Shown here in pieces: positions 41,101-51,773 of a stretch of 64,000 nucleotides of DNA. Source of the DNA: Halichondria panicea (Eukaryota; Porifera; Demospongiae; Suberitida; Halichondriidae); assembly GCF_963675165.1 (NCBI RefSeq), contig NC_087381.1, positions 2,790,001 to 2,854,000 of the forward strand. The letters are read 5' to 3'. Within the stretch, counting starts at the first letter, position 1. Every line of letters begins with the position of its first letter. Under the pieces are notes generated by a model. That model was not told the origin of the DNA. It saw nothing but the letters and a program-made list of their open reading frames with translations, and ran no database searches. The position numbers were made by a program, and so were the translations under genes.

Positions 41101-43726
41101 CCAATCTAACAATGTATGATCTAAACTGGCCTGTTATGTCACGATTAATTTATACCAGATAATCAGTCAGCATTGTAATTGCTCAGTGTACATTGAAGCT
41201 ACATAGCTTTTACGTATAGCTTAATTGTTTGCAAACTGGACCTCTGCTACGTACAGGAAGGAAATACACCGCTCCTTGTTGCCTTAGAGAAAGGCCACAT
41301 TGAGACCGCCCAGTTGCTGATTGATGGGGGAGCAGATATGTATCATTGCAACAAGGTACGCGCGTTTCTTTTAGTGGCCCTCTGTTAAGGAGTTAAGTTT
41401 GCCAGATTTTTTAGAATCATATTTATTCAGTGTTTAAAAGACCTAGCAGTATACATGTAATTATGTCAAATGTGTGCAACATAAAATAGCCATGCATGCA
41501 TCAGTGTGCAATACTGGCAATAATTAGCGGACCACAAACTGATTTTGGACTTTTGCTATAATTATACAGGAAGAAAATACACCACTCCATATTGCCCTAA
41601 AGAAAGGCATCACTAAGACTGCCCAATTGCTGATTCACAGAGGAAAAAATGTGAACAGGTGTAACCTGGTACGTACGTCAATATGTTCGTATTTGGCTCA
41701 GTTTACCATTTTACTGAATTGCCCACAGTATGGTAAATATACAGTAATAAATAGAGTCTACTTAAATTTGCTATAGGAAGGAAACACCCCACTCCACGTT
41801 ACCTGTGAGAATGGCGATACTAAGACTGCCCAGTTGCTGATTAAGAAAGGAGCAGTTGTGCACCAGTGTAACAAGGTATATGCATGTTCCTTCTAGAGCT
41901 GATAATACATGTACACTAGCGCATCATTAGAAATGGCAAGATTTAAGTCAGTTTAGCATAATTTGAGGTTTAATAAACATACGCATACGTAATTATTGCC
42001 ACGTACTACATGGATGATTGTATATAGCCATGCTGCGTTAAGATCTATACCGTACATATACTGTATATCACAGTACTAAGACATGTCAAAAGGCAATCCA
42101 GCTATAGGACCACGGATGCATGTGTATATCCATATAATAGTTATAGACTGAGTCCAAGGTCTCTATGGGGTTTTGAGACCTGAAGGCCCGAGGCTGTAGC
42201 ATCTCGAGCGTAGCGAGGGTGCTACTAAGGGCCTGAGGGTCTCAAAACTCCATAGTGACCGTTGACGAGGCCTATAACTGGTTTAGAATAGTGCTAAGCA
42301 AGCTAGGCTATATTAGCACAAAGAAGACTCTGAAACCAAGAGTTTCTACAAGCCTCAAGCAACGTTAAAGCTTTGCTCTGGCTAGTCTACATAAAAAAAC
42401 TCACATTGATGAAGGCAGTTTCTGTTTCTTGAGAATCACGCATTGCAAATAAAAAGTTGCTATTGTCATAGTAGTTATAGCTCTGCACTAGAGCACTAGC
42501 TATTGTAGCTGCAAGAGAGAGATAAAAGCTGCAAAGCGGCACTGCAGAATGCAAAACTTTAAAAAAAATTAATTTTTAATGATGCACTGTATCATCGTTA
42601 CTATGACTTCAATATAAACTGTGTGATGTTGCCATGTTCCATACAAGTTAATCTTGACATCATCTTGCCTGTAGGCATAATCAGTATAATAGACCTACTT
42701 AGAAGACCTCAGGTCCATAAGTGAAATAATGGACCTCTCAGTGACCTATCAGATTGCAGTATTACTACAAGCATTTTCTAAGATCACATATTGTTTTTTC
42801 AGGAAGGGAACACCCCACTCCATGTTGCCTGTAAGAATGGCCATAATGATACTGCCCAGTTACTGATTGACAGTGGAGCAGATTTAAACAGACAGAACAG
42901 GGTGAGTTACATTTAAAGCCGGCCGAATAGGTATAATAATAACATTTAGCCATTATAATTATACAAGTCATGCAGTTTTCCATTTATTCTTTTGCCTTAA
43001 CAATAATATAACACAATAATTTTGTCAAAAGTACATCTATAATTATGGTAGCTTATAATTATTGCCACGAGAAATTTTTTTTGCGTACATGCAGAAAGGG
43101 AACACCCCACTCCATGTTGTCTGTGAGAAAGGTCACACTGAGACTGCCCAGTTGCTGATTGACAGGGGAGCTGATTTGCACAAGTGTAACAAGGTACATG
43201 TATATACGTATGTTACTAAAATTAACGGCCCAATGTTAACTAAGTGTAATCACGATTATGTAGTATAGTACGTACATATTACAAATATATTAGCCAGTTC
43301 GCCATTTTGATCAGTGATTGCTTGCTAGCCCTTGCGGAATGGCATACAGTATATATATAATTATGTATACTTATGGCAAATTGTGCACCATACATTAGAT
43401 ATATACGTATTTTTTATATGCATGGATATCCACCTAAGCAGGATACAAACTACTTGTAATTTTGCTATACAGGAAGGGAATACAGCATTCCGTGTTGCCA
43501 GTATGAGAGGCGACACCGTCATTACCCAGTTGCTGATTGACAGGGATGTAAAAGAGGTGAATTATTGCTGTAATTTATGTGTCTGTACATTTTACCATCT
43601 GTATAATCATCCCATACATTTAATCTGTAGGCACAAGTTGAACCTGACACCACCTTAAGTGACAAGCTCGAGTCCCTTCGAAGATTTGATTCCCACTCAT
43701 CAACCTCAGGCTCTACTCCTGGTTAA
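36852..43726 (+). CDS. CARD-like / ankyrin-repeat protein, plus-strand paralogue (18 exons)
   Basis: Exons: 36852-38113, 38220-38349, fifteen ankyrin exons (38398-38493, 38587-38685, 38822-38920, 39147-39245, 39383-39484, 39675-39773, 39940-40038, 40388-40486, 41015-41113, 41257-41355, 41570-41668, 41777-41875, 42803-42901, 43095-43193, 43473-43556) and 43631-43726. All junctions are GT-AG and the total is 2958 nt, 985 aa plus stop. Residues ~8-110 are CARD-like, ~111-180 an acidic Ser/Asp linker with CPYCQEC, ~180-421 an unnamed conserved domain, 422-464 a linker, 465-954 ankyrin, 955-985 a short tail. The start is fixed by the shared context with the 10427 copy. No NACHT P-loop, transmembrane segment or signal peptide is visible. 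A cytosolic recognition or adaptor role is inferred. No lesion was seen in the frame. Confidence 0.85.
38398..43556 (+). CDS. Fifteen single-repeat ankyrin exons of the plus-strand gene
   Basis: Every exon is phase 0 at both ends. Twelve are exactly 99 nt, with outliers of 96, 102 and 84 nt. The consensus (E/D)[20 protein letters not shown] followed by [10 protein letters not shown] is the canonical 33-residue ankyrin repeat. Exons at 40388 and 41015 differ at only a few bases, and the ends of the introns before 41015, 41257 and 41570 share GCAAACTG....GGACCTCTGCTA. Introns before 39147-39940 share a GAGCTCATTTTGCTA-type ending. These are two separate families of tandem exon-plus-intron duplication. 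The last repeat (84 nt) is degenerate, as expected for a capping repeat. Confidence 0.9.
40560..40916. mobile_element. pogo/Tigger-like non-autonomous element in an intron
   Basis: It begins CAGTAGACTCTCGCTAATTCGG (preceded by TA) and ends GGATTAACGAGAGTCTACT. It lies in the intron between the ankyrin exons at 40388 and 41015. Its right half (from about 40785) is closely matched at 51110-51252, which ends ...GAGTCTACTG-TA. The TIR type resembles pogo/Tigger elements. Confidence 0.65.
42139..42281. mobile_element. Palindromic hairpin element in an intron
   Basis: The arms (42139-42200 and 42222-42281) pair through GGTCTCTATGGGGTTTTGAGACC / GGTCTCAAAACTCCATAGTGACC, with the loop CTCGAGCGTAGCGAGGG. 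The design and the loop motif match 26856-26982, although arm sequences differ. Confidence 0.7.
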
Positions 43727-44023
43727 AAATTGTGACCACCTGCAAGGTTGATTCATATTTTGTTGTGTGAGTTGTATGTATATATACGCTCAATTTTGTA
43801 TAAATTATGTATAGCATAGATTTGAGCACAGATATATTTTTGTAGCATTTTTATGTACACTGCATGTATGTAACTATCATCATAGCCATAGTGATGTAGT
43901 TTTACATATGTTTTGTTTGTGTATAATTATTGATAATACAAAATTAATTAAAGAAACAACAATAATTATTTAAAAGCAGATCGCAGTAACTATAAGGTTA
44001 GAGTTGTTCAACAGCTGCTAGTG

Positions 44024-44574
44024 TCATTGGTGCTTGTGGTAGCAACGGTCTGGGCCGAATTCAAAAGTGACAAACAAATCACCCCCTTTTCTCACATGAC
44101 CTTTGTAGAAGAAGTCTTCCTTCTTTTGCTCATACCTGTATACAAAACATTGTATAGCAGCAATGCTTGCATGGTGCACGTATAATAGTAATTATAGGGA
44201 CAGGTATGGTATAAGCAACTTCTGGAGCCAGGTTGCTTCTTGTGCAGCCGGATGCATGCCATTCCAGACTCAATTTTTGTTATTTTGGTTTGAGGAAGCT
44301 TTTAAAGTAGCTGTTTGTATATAGTCGATCTATACATAATTATTATATACAGCAGTGCTAGCTATAGTGGTTACAAATCATCAGCACTGTGTATAATATT
44401 AAATTGTGTACAGGTAAAATTATAGTTTTTACCCTTTTAATTTCTTCACATCCTTACTGCTGAGCCCTTTGAACCACTCCTTGTCGACAGCAAAGGGATG
44501 GATAATGGTGGCAAAGTTTTGTGAAGAAGATATCATTACTGGCTTTTCCTTGGAGCCCCTGGGTCTTTGAATTC
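44024..44574 (-). CDS. Two terminal exons of an unrecognised gene, convergent with the plus-strand CARD-ANK gene
   Basis: The minus-strand exon 44574-44433 follows CTACAG and reads EKPVMISSSQNFATIIHPFA, then WFKGLSSKDVKKLKG to a GTAAAA donor. It joins in phase 2 to 44135-44024, which reads YEQKKEDFFYKGHVRKGGDL, then FVTFEFGP, ending HKHQ and a stop. Both splice junctions keep the frame and the composition is protein-like (balanced charged and aromatic residues). I do not recognise the family. Exons further upstream are not found. A degraded Copia segment begins 85 bp upstream, so the gene may be cut off or have a long intron. Its 3' end faces that of the CARD-ANK gene about 300 bp away. Confidence 0.5.
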
Positions 44575-44659
44575 CTGTAGTGGATTTGTAGTTGAGTACA
44601 CAAGGCTGACAGCAAGCATAAATGTTACAAACTGCATGTTCAGTATATACAATTAATAT

Positions 44660-45360
44660 GGCTATTTATAAGAACACAACATTATTGATGGCTTATATAC
44701 CCAGAAATCTGTCCATGTTAAACTCCAGGATAATGTCATCCACATGACACACCAAGGTACAGCTTGTTGTCTCTTGTACCCAAATAGATCGATGCACGGG
44801 TCGTTTTTCGATTGACGGAACCCCATTTTGTTTTCACTCAGTTGTGACTCGAGTGCTATACATTCTAGTACCGGGGTGATTTTTAAGTCCGTATAGATGC
44901 TTTTATTCACTTTACACACTATTATAGGTTTTCCTTCGCCTCAAAACTTATGGGTTTCCTCATGTAAATCTCCTCCTTGAGCGAGCCCTTTAGGAATGCC
45001 GTGGTCACAAAAATCACTCACATCCACTTGTTGTAACATGAGATTTTGTTGCATAGATAGTAGCATGCAGAGACTCTAGTCTCACCACAGGGCAAAAGGT
45101 TTTGTCATAAAGTCCATACCATACGTTTTGTGTGAATCCTTGAGCCACTAATCTCGCTTTATAGTGCTCAACTGTGCCGTCAGCCCAAGTCTTCTTCGTG
45201 AAGACCCATTTACTTCCAACTGTCTTCCAACTAGGTGGTATAGTTTCATCAAGTCTCACACATCATTTTCATCTTTATTTTCCATTACCATTTTCTTGCT
45301 ACTATACTGCATGGCTTCATTGAATGTGGTTGGGTCTATTAATGGCATACTGGTATGTCA
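44660..45360 (-). mobile_element. Copia-type retrotransposon reverse-transcriptase relic
   Basis: On the minus strand, DPTTFNEAMQ is followed after a frame break by VGSKWVFTKKTWADGTVEHY, KARLVAQGFTQ and a CPVVR block, all landmarks of Copia reverse transcriptase. A later segment has GFRQSKNDPCI and, in pieces, the YVDD-region context (WCVMWMTLSWSL), where the catalytic box is destroyed. Several frameshifts and stops are present. LTRs, integrase and RNase H are not visible here. Confidence 0.85.
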
Positions 45361-45429
45361 GGCTGCCTTCTCGTTCTGCATGGTAGAGACCTAGCTTCTA
45401 ATTGGCACAACATTTTGATTGATTTTCAG

Positions 45430-45670
45430 GTTGCTCGTCTTTGGATTGTACGTTATCGCTGCTCATTTCATCAATTGTGTCACTTGGGATTGATAATCAG
45501 TTTGTAATCATCAGTGATTACACCCATTACGGTGATTATACATGCATTACAGTGATTGATTACAAATCATTATACGACGATTACATGCATTACATTACGG
45601 CATGCAGGAGCACATTATGTATGGTGATTACACCCATTACTGTGATTACTGTGATTAGAATGCATTCCAT
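45430..45670. repeat. Degenerate GTGATTACA..CATTAC repeats
   Basis: Short imperfect units (GTGATTACACCCATTAC and GATTACATGCATTAC variants) occur about eight times between 45505 and 45660. Confidence 0.6.
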
Positions 45671-46105
45671 GATAAATTCATAGTGCTGAGATAATATCTA
45701 TTGACTGCATGTTGCACAGAATATCTAGCTCATGGCCTCTGCTTTGACATTGTTTCTATATAATTATTGCTCTTCTAGAAATTTCCTGTTTGCATGCATG
45801 CAGAGCATTGTCAAGAAAATTATGCTCACAATCAAACCCACGCATATACTGTATAATTATATATTGATAATTATGTGCATCATCTATTAAGTATTAGTGC
45901 TGATCACATGATCTCCAGCCAATCAGCTTATCTGAAAGCAGTCAGGTGACCATGGATTAAATAACTTAATCCACACTTAAGTGTGCTTTAAGTAGGTTTG
46001 TTAATTAATGCACACTTTTTATCAAACAACCATAAAGCAACTGATTTAAAATGTAGCTAGATCTAGCTGCCACGAGGCTAGAGCTCACGTGACAGCACTA
46101 AATCC

Positions 46106-46265
46106 TTTAGAACACACCTAGCCAAGTCACGTGTTTTAATCTGGTGCACTCGGATGGCCTCTCGGTTACGTAATTCACTCGGCTGCGCCTCGAGCACCAC
46201 GTTAACCTCGAGGCCATCCTCGGCACGCAGATTAAAACACTTAATCTTGGCTAGGTGTGTTCTAA
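46106..46265. mobile_element. Palindromic hairpin element with CACGTG and CTCGAG motifs
   Basis: The left arm TTAGAACACACCTAGCCAAG...GTTTTAATCTG...GGATGGCCTC pairs with the right arm ending at 46265. The loop holds TCACTCGGCTGCGCCTCGAG. The open frame running through it is a by-product. Confidence 0.75.
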
Positions 46266-46464
46266 ATAATACATAGCTACAAATTATTATAGTCAACTGT
46301 TTATAATAGCTAAACTATATATACACATGCAGCACTAGGATAGGTCAAGTCCATAAAAAGCAGTCCAGAAGTAAAATAGCTAAACTATATGCACAGCATG
46401 CATGCACTAGGATAGGTCAAGTCCATAAAAAGCAGTCCAGAAGTATATATTCCTTGTAAGTCTC

Positions 46465-49000
46465 TTAGCACCAACCCACGTGCTTCTTGGTGTACTCGCA
46501 AAGGTTGCCTAGATCATTGCTGTCCATAATGCAGCCACCTTGAGAAGAAGTGCAGGTCTTGCAGTTGGAATTTTTAGCAGTGCAGCTTCCCTTGCCATAC
46601 CGTTGGTAGCACTGGCAATTTGTGTATTCGTCAGGAGCATTAAAAACATGTCCAATTTCATGAGCGAAAACCCTGTCAATCTGATTGGTCCCCCAACCGT
46701 CATTGCTGTACTGCATGTACAAAGGTCCGCCACCAAAGTAAGCATATGCGAAATGGCTTTGCTTGTACTTGGAGAAGAAACCAAGGAAAGCACCATTAGC
46801 ACGACCACGGTTTTTAATATAATTTATTGTGCTGCTCTGTTCCTTCCAGCTTTACCAGCTGGGAAACCAAAAGCTTTGAGTGTAGGATTAGCAAACTTGT
46901 CGTGGCAAGATGCATAGCTAGAGCAAGAGGTTGGGTTGGAAGCAGTGATTCTTGCCTTCCCATAATACATCACAAACGACAACCTAACCCCATTTTTCCG
47001 AGCTTGGTTTGACCAGAATTTAAGTCCTGCTAGACATTCACTTATAATCTTCTTTTTCTCCCTATTGCTTATTGCTAACCTACCAGGACCGGAAGAAATA
47101 AAAATTAGAACGGCAATCTTCCCAGTCATGGTTTGGCGGTAGGGTGCATCTCCCTGAAAATCTTCGTCTGAATCTTCTCGTTTAAAGGCCATTGGAGCCG
47201 TTTTTTCTGTCCACTTTTGAATCGTTGGTTGTGGTTTCAGCTCATCTTCTCATGACATCCAGTAGGCATTAGCATGGCTTAAAGTTTCTGCTGATGCTGA
47301 GCTCGGAATATGGGCTGAAGCTTGACTGAAGCTATTCTGCTTGGCTACATGAGAGGGGACATTTGCAACCAAGAGGTTGTGACCAAGTTGGAGTAGAATG
47401 TGGCCCCCAGCAGCTTCCACTTCAGCAGTTGCCTCGTCAATGTTTTCAGTGTGAAGCAACATCTCCTCCATGGTGGCAGGACTCCTGTAGAGCAGATAAC
47501 ATTGAGTACATAATTATAGTACATGTATATAATATTAACCAATTTTGAAATCTGGCAGAAATTTACCCTTGTGAGTCTTGTTCGTGGGATGGCTTTGGTG
47601 AAATATCTCCCTCGATAACTGCTCCATTCTGAAGTTCACTATTCAAAATTACATACAACTTGTTTGCATTGTGACATATCGTGTTGGTAATAATTATACC
47701 ATAATGTTAGAAACGGGTATTGATTTTTAACAAATTTTAGTGAATTTGTAATTAACCAATTTTGAAATCTGGCAGAATTTACCCTTGTGAGTCTTGTTCG
47801 TGGGATGGCTTTGGTGAAATATCTCCCTCGATAACTGCTCCATTCTGAAGTTCACTATTCAAAATTACATACAACTTGTTTGCATTGTGACATATCGTGT
47901 TGGTAATAATTATACCATAATGTTAGAAACGGGTATTGATTTTTAACGAATTTTAGGGAATTTGTAATTAACCAATTTTGAAATCTGGCAGAAATTTACC
48001 CTTGTGAGTCTTGTTCGTGGGATGGCTTTGGTGAAATATCTCCCTCGATAACTGCTCCATTCTGAAGTTCACTATTCAAAATTACATACAACTTGTTTGC
48101 ATTGTGACATATCGTGTTGGTAATAATTATACCATAATGTTAGAAACGGGTATTGATTTTTAACGAATTTTAGGGAATTTGTAATTAACCAATTTTGAAA
48201 TCTGGCAGAAATTTACCCTTGTGAGTCTTGTTCGTGGGATGGCTTTGGTGAAATATCTCCCTCGATATCTGCTCCATTCTGAAGTTCACTATACAAAATT
48301 AGTAGTTCAACATACAACTTGTTTGCATTGTGGCATATCGTGTTGGTAATCATAATTATACCATAATGTTAACTAATTTAGAAACGGGTATTGATTTTAA
48401 CGAATTTTAGTGAATTCGCTAAATTATATCCGCGTTAATAAAAAATGAAAATGTACATTTGAAAGTATATATGCATGCTAAGCAAGCTATAGCTCTTTCA
48501 TATCTGACTCCAAACTTTCCGTTCAACCTCATACTTGAGCTAATAAATTTGGCTGCAATTCCGTCAAAATTAGTACCCTAAAAACAGACTGAAAACGTCA
48601 GCAGGCTCGTTTAAGGTAATTATAATGTCAGCATAAACATACCGATCATTGATCAGCGACTCAAGTTTTTGAATGTCTCCAATTGGTTCGGGATGAGGCT
48701 TATCATCATCAGCTTTCAGGTCTTGCAATATCTCTTCAACTTCACTGGTATGAAACAAAGCAGAGGCATTCATGCATAATAATTACATGGTATCCCGTCA
48801 AGAAGTAGCTAGGTAGGTGCATGCAGCTAATGAGACTGCTGATAATGATATGAAACATAAGAATGGGTATAATCTCAGGGAATATATATATATATATATA
48901 TAACTCACTTGAGCACAGTTTCCAGTTTAGCCTCTTTGTCAATCAGACCAGCTAGTGATGTGGAAATCATACAGCAAACCACAAGCAGCAGCAACTTCAT
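46465..49000 (-). pseudogene. Secreted zinc metalloprotease gene, copy A (disrupted)
   Basis: Exons on the minus strand: 49000-48909 (signal peptide MKLLLLVVCCMISTSLA), 48744-48643, four 72-nt cassette exons (48288-48217, 48071-48000, 47854-47783, 47638-47567) and 47484-46465. The last exon carries a propeptide-like region (ILLQLGHNLLVANVP) and the catalytic region FAHEIGHVFNAPDEY, where HEIGH supplies two zinc-binding histidines and the glutamate base. The third ligand is not the usual metzincin His; D of PDEY is a candidate. A Cys-rich segment and a C-terminal HVGWC follow. Extracellular proteolysis is the expected role. The frame is broken by an in-frame TGA (47250-47252, CGA in copy B) and a 5-bp insertion near 46815-46825. 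Without that insertion the exon total is divisible by three, which supports the model. Confidence 0.75.
47540..48410 (-). repeat. Four tandem ~217-bp units, each with one 72-nt exon
   Basis: Each unit contains an acceptor (ATAG), a 72-nt exon encoding GELQNGAVIEGDISPKPSHE plus QDSQ, a donor (GTAAAT) and intron sequence. Exon starts are 217 bp apart (48288, 48071, 47854, 47638). The exons are phase 2 on both sides, so any number can be included. The fourth unit has an extra TAGTTCAACA in its intron, which is shared with a unit of copy B. Confidence 0.9.
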
Positions 49001-49069
49001 TTTGTTTTGCTGGCTTTTCTTGTCCTTTGTTATTAAAGATGTCTTGAAATCTCTGAGAGTGAAGAAAGC

Positions 49070-49175
49070 TCCAAAGAGCGTGCTTTTATATAGTCAGGTA
49101 CAGCAGAGAAGTCTCATGAATCAGCCGCCTTTCCTCGCATCGCTATAGGGCGGAATTCCGATCTGACCAATCAGA
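49070..49175 (-). promoter_or_regulatory. TATA and CCAAT elements of metalloprotease copy A
   Basis: On the minus strand CTATATAAAAGC (49082-49093) lies about 85 bp before the ATG and an inverted CCAAT box (CTGATTGGTCAG, around 49163-49174) about 80 bp further up. Both are retained in copy B, which argues for function. Confidence 0.6.
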
Positions 49176-49661
49176 TCAAAAGATTGACCAATTAGTGGAA
49201 ATAAAGAAAGGCAAGAAGTGAATAAATTATGTAGTGGGATGCATTTTTATAGCTAGCCTAACTGTATGACTGTTATAGTCAGTCTGTATTAAAGCAAGTT
49301 GCATTCTTCTGGTTTATGACACTAATGTAAATACCTGGCCCACTATTCAAGGGGCTGGAGTCGAGGCTAATGGATGGTACTATGACTACCTTCATGCATG
49401 CATGCACTCCTGATGGTACTCATGAATGTTGTGTTGGCATGCAGGGGATGTAATTCCTCGGTTAGCTTAGATATAGGTCACACTCACAGAGGTTCAGGTA
49501 ACAACAATCGATTATTCAAAGTGATCGTTCCGACACACATGCTATTTAATATACCGTCTTTGTTTTAATTACAGCACCAAAATAATGGAAATGGGTCTAC
49601 ATTTTGCATTTTGAACAACAAAAGAATTATTATCGAGAATTGTATTGTTCTTAGAATAGGG

Positions 49662-49708
49662 TAGCCTCGAGACCAGGCCGATTTTTAATCGGCCTGGATT
49701 CGAGGCTA
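49662..49708. repeat. Short palindrome of the TAGCCTCGA...CCAGGCC family
   Basis: TAGCCTCGAGACCAGGCCGATT pairs with AATCGGCCTGGATTCGAGGCTA with a 3-base centre. It looks like two termini of the 7359-8447 element family joined almost end to end. Confidence 0.7.
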
Positions 49709-49875
49709 AGAATAGGGTGGAGCTAACAAAAAGAACAAAATATTCAATTACAGTAACCAGATTGCCTCGAATATAGCCGTATTTATAATAGTAAGTACGA
49801 TCAAAGTTCATATACGTTTGATGCTCACAAGTAATGCATGTACGTTAGTTACATTGTCAAGTGTTTATGTCCTTT

Positions 49876-50520
49876 CTACACTCCTCCTCAATTTAATTGA
49901 CAATGTGATCTATCACTCCAGATTGATCGGGAGCTTGCAAAAAGCTTCTTGATAAGATCTTTGGTCAGAATATCAGCAAGCGTTTCAGTAGTTGAACAGT
50001 ACTCTAGTTTGTTACTGACATGTTCTCAAATGTGTCAACATAATTATGCTCATGAAGTTGGGGATTCTTGACAATGCAAGGTCAATTGCATGGTTATCTT
50101 TATAAAGTAGCACCGGTGCTTATTAATTGTTTTGAAGAGTTTGCTTTTCGAGCCAAACAGATTTCTGAGCCGCTTTAGCCATGGCAATTTTAAGTAACGT
50201 GGTTAGCTTAAGTAGATGCACGGGCTGTTTTCGATTGACTTCACTCAGTTGTAATTCGAGTGCTATACATTCCAGCATCTAGGTGAGTTTAAGTCCGTAT
50301 ATAGTTACTTTTCAGTTTTAGGTGCTCTTTTCCTTTTGTCTCAAAACCTTCGGCATGCCTCATGTTAACCTCCAGTGGTCACATAAGTTTGTTCGTGTGA
50401 ATTCTTGAGCCACTCTGTGCCATCAGCTCCATGCAGTCTTCTTCTTGAAGACTCATATACTTCCGATCAGGTGGTAGTTTCACCGAATCTCACACATCAT
50501 TTTCATCTACAGTGCATCCA
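49876..50520 (-). mobile_element. Copia-type relic with RNase H end, polypurine tract and LTR junction
   Basis: On the minus strand fragments of the same reverse transcriptase as at 45260-44660 (50500-50200) are followed by LYKDNHAIDLALSRIPN and LEYCSTTETLADILTKDL, the typical RNase H end of Copia elements. The frame stops at QLN, then TTGAGGAGGAG (polypurine tract, 49881-49891) and TGTAG (49880-49876), the expected start of a 3' LTR. The outer LTR boundary was not found. Confidence 0.75.
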
Positions 50521-50765
50521 GCTTAGAGAGTAGATTACCACAAATGTGTGAGTAGCTGTACTTAAATGTAAATAACTTTCGATTGGAACATTTCTAAGAA
50601 ATGGTGTTGATACCAATGTGTAGGTGAATGACCAAGCTACAACATACTCAAAACCATTTCCATGGAAACATAAGGTGGTGGGTTTGTAGTGATTAATAGA
50701 ACAACAGCAAATTGTTATAGTGGGTAATCGGTTAGAGTAATAAAACAGTAATCTTGTACAGCTAA
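50515..50765. repeat. Dispersed repeat, relative of 20195-20430
   Basis: It shares AGAGAGTAGATTACCACAAA, TTTCTAAGAAATGGTG.TGAT and GTGGGTAATCGGTTAGAGTA with the segments at 20195-20430 and (inverted) 20905-21020. Confidence 0.75.
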
Positions 50766-51109
50766 GGTCCTAAACTTCATCACAATCATAATTGTTCAAT
50801 GGTTTAGGTATCCTGACCATCCCTTTATGGATCTTACATATGTTCACAGTGTTTATAATTCATGATTTACTGGTTTTTCAGGTACACTTTTGGTTAGAGT
50901 AATAACTTCTGAAAAATTAATAGCTTAGCTTTCAAATTTCTGTAGTACGTTTACAGATAAATAGGCTACATTTTGATACCAAGAACATCCTATATGCTCC
51001 ATTGCTGAGATAACACTGAAAAGCTACATAATTTACTATTTTCTACTGTTTTGATGACATCAGCAGCTGCAAACCACAAACCAATGAACCCTATCCTACA
51101 TTATCCTCG

Positions 51110-51252
51110 AGACAAGAACCGCAAAAGTAGTAATTAGATTCGAGGTAAGGTCGTTTTTAAGCCGCGGCTATTTCCTGAGCTACAGCCACCTCTCTATTCC
51201 GGCCAAGCTGCATGGTCCCAAGGGTGACCGGATTAACGAGAGTCTACTGTAC
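51110..51252. mobile_element. Right half of a pogo/Tigger-like element
   Basis: It matches 40785-40916 from TCTCGAGACA.GAACCGCAAA to GGATTAACGAGAGTCTACTG, followed by TA. The left half is absent. Confidence 0.65.
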
Positions 51253-51380
51253 TAATTTTGGCGGATTTGTAGCAAACTCATTAGCACAACATATTTGTCA
51301 CAAAATGTATACATAATTTTTTAATTGCGTTTTATTATTCGCGCGTAATTAATTTAGCGTTAATTACAAATTCGCTAAAA

Positions 51381-51700
51381 TTAGTACCCATTTATATTAA
51401 AACGTTCATTGATTATGAAATGAGAGATACAAAGAGAGAAAAGGCTAAATAAACTATCTGTCCATTCAGTTTCTGATGTGACCTTTCCCTGCAGAGATAG
51501 AACAGTTTGAACATGAGTCAAAATAATTGAAATATTGCTAAACACGGGCAAACCCACTGCCAATCCTATGTAAAACCATAGATAGTAAAGGGTTTTACTA
51601 ATCTCCAATGAGCAATTACAACCATTTGAACTCAACTGGGGCAGTAAATCTCTGCATGCTAAACCTGTGCATGCTAATTCATTATTGGTATAATCATACC
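51381..51700 (-). CDS. Possible exon of an unrecognised membrane protein
   Basis: The minus-strand frame after a CATGCAG acceptor-like site reads DLLPQLSSNGCNCSLEISKT, then LYYLWFYIGLAVGLPVFSNI, a hydrophobic segment long enough to cross a membrane. The Cys pair before it and balanced composition make it more protein-like than neighbouring frames. No neighbouring exon or family was recognised, so this may be a relic or chance. Confidence 0.2.
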
Positions 51701-51773
51701 AACTCCTGCATGCATATAATAGTGAGCTCACAAGAGGTTTGCAAGACTCAACAGGATACAAAAATGCACACAC

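Noticed and set aside
36852..43726. NLR interpretation of the CARD-ANK genes
   Set aside because: No GxxxxGK(S/T) P-loop or other NACHT motif is present in any exon, and there are no leucine-rich repeats.
46078..46296. 72-aa open frame on the minus strand
   Set aside because: It runs through the palindromic element at 46106-46265.
47250..47252. TGA in metalloprotease copy A read as selenocysteine
   Set aside because: Copy B has CGA (Arg) at the same codon, no SECIS-like element was seen, and a second lesion follows.
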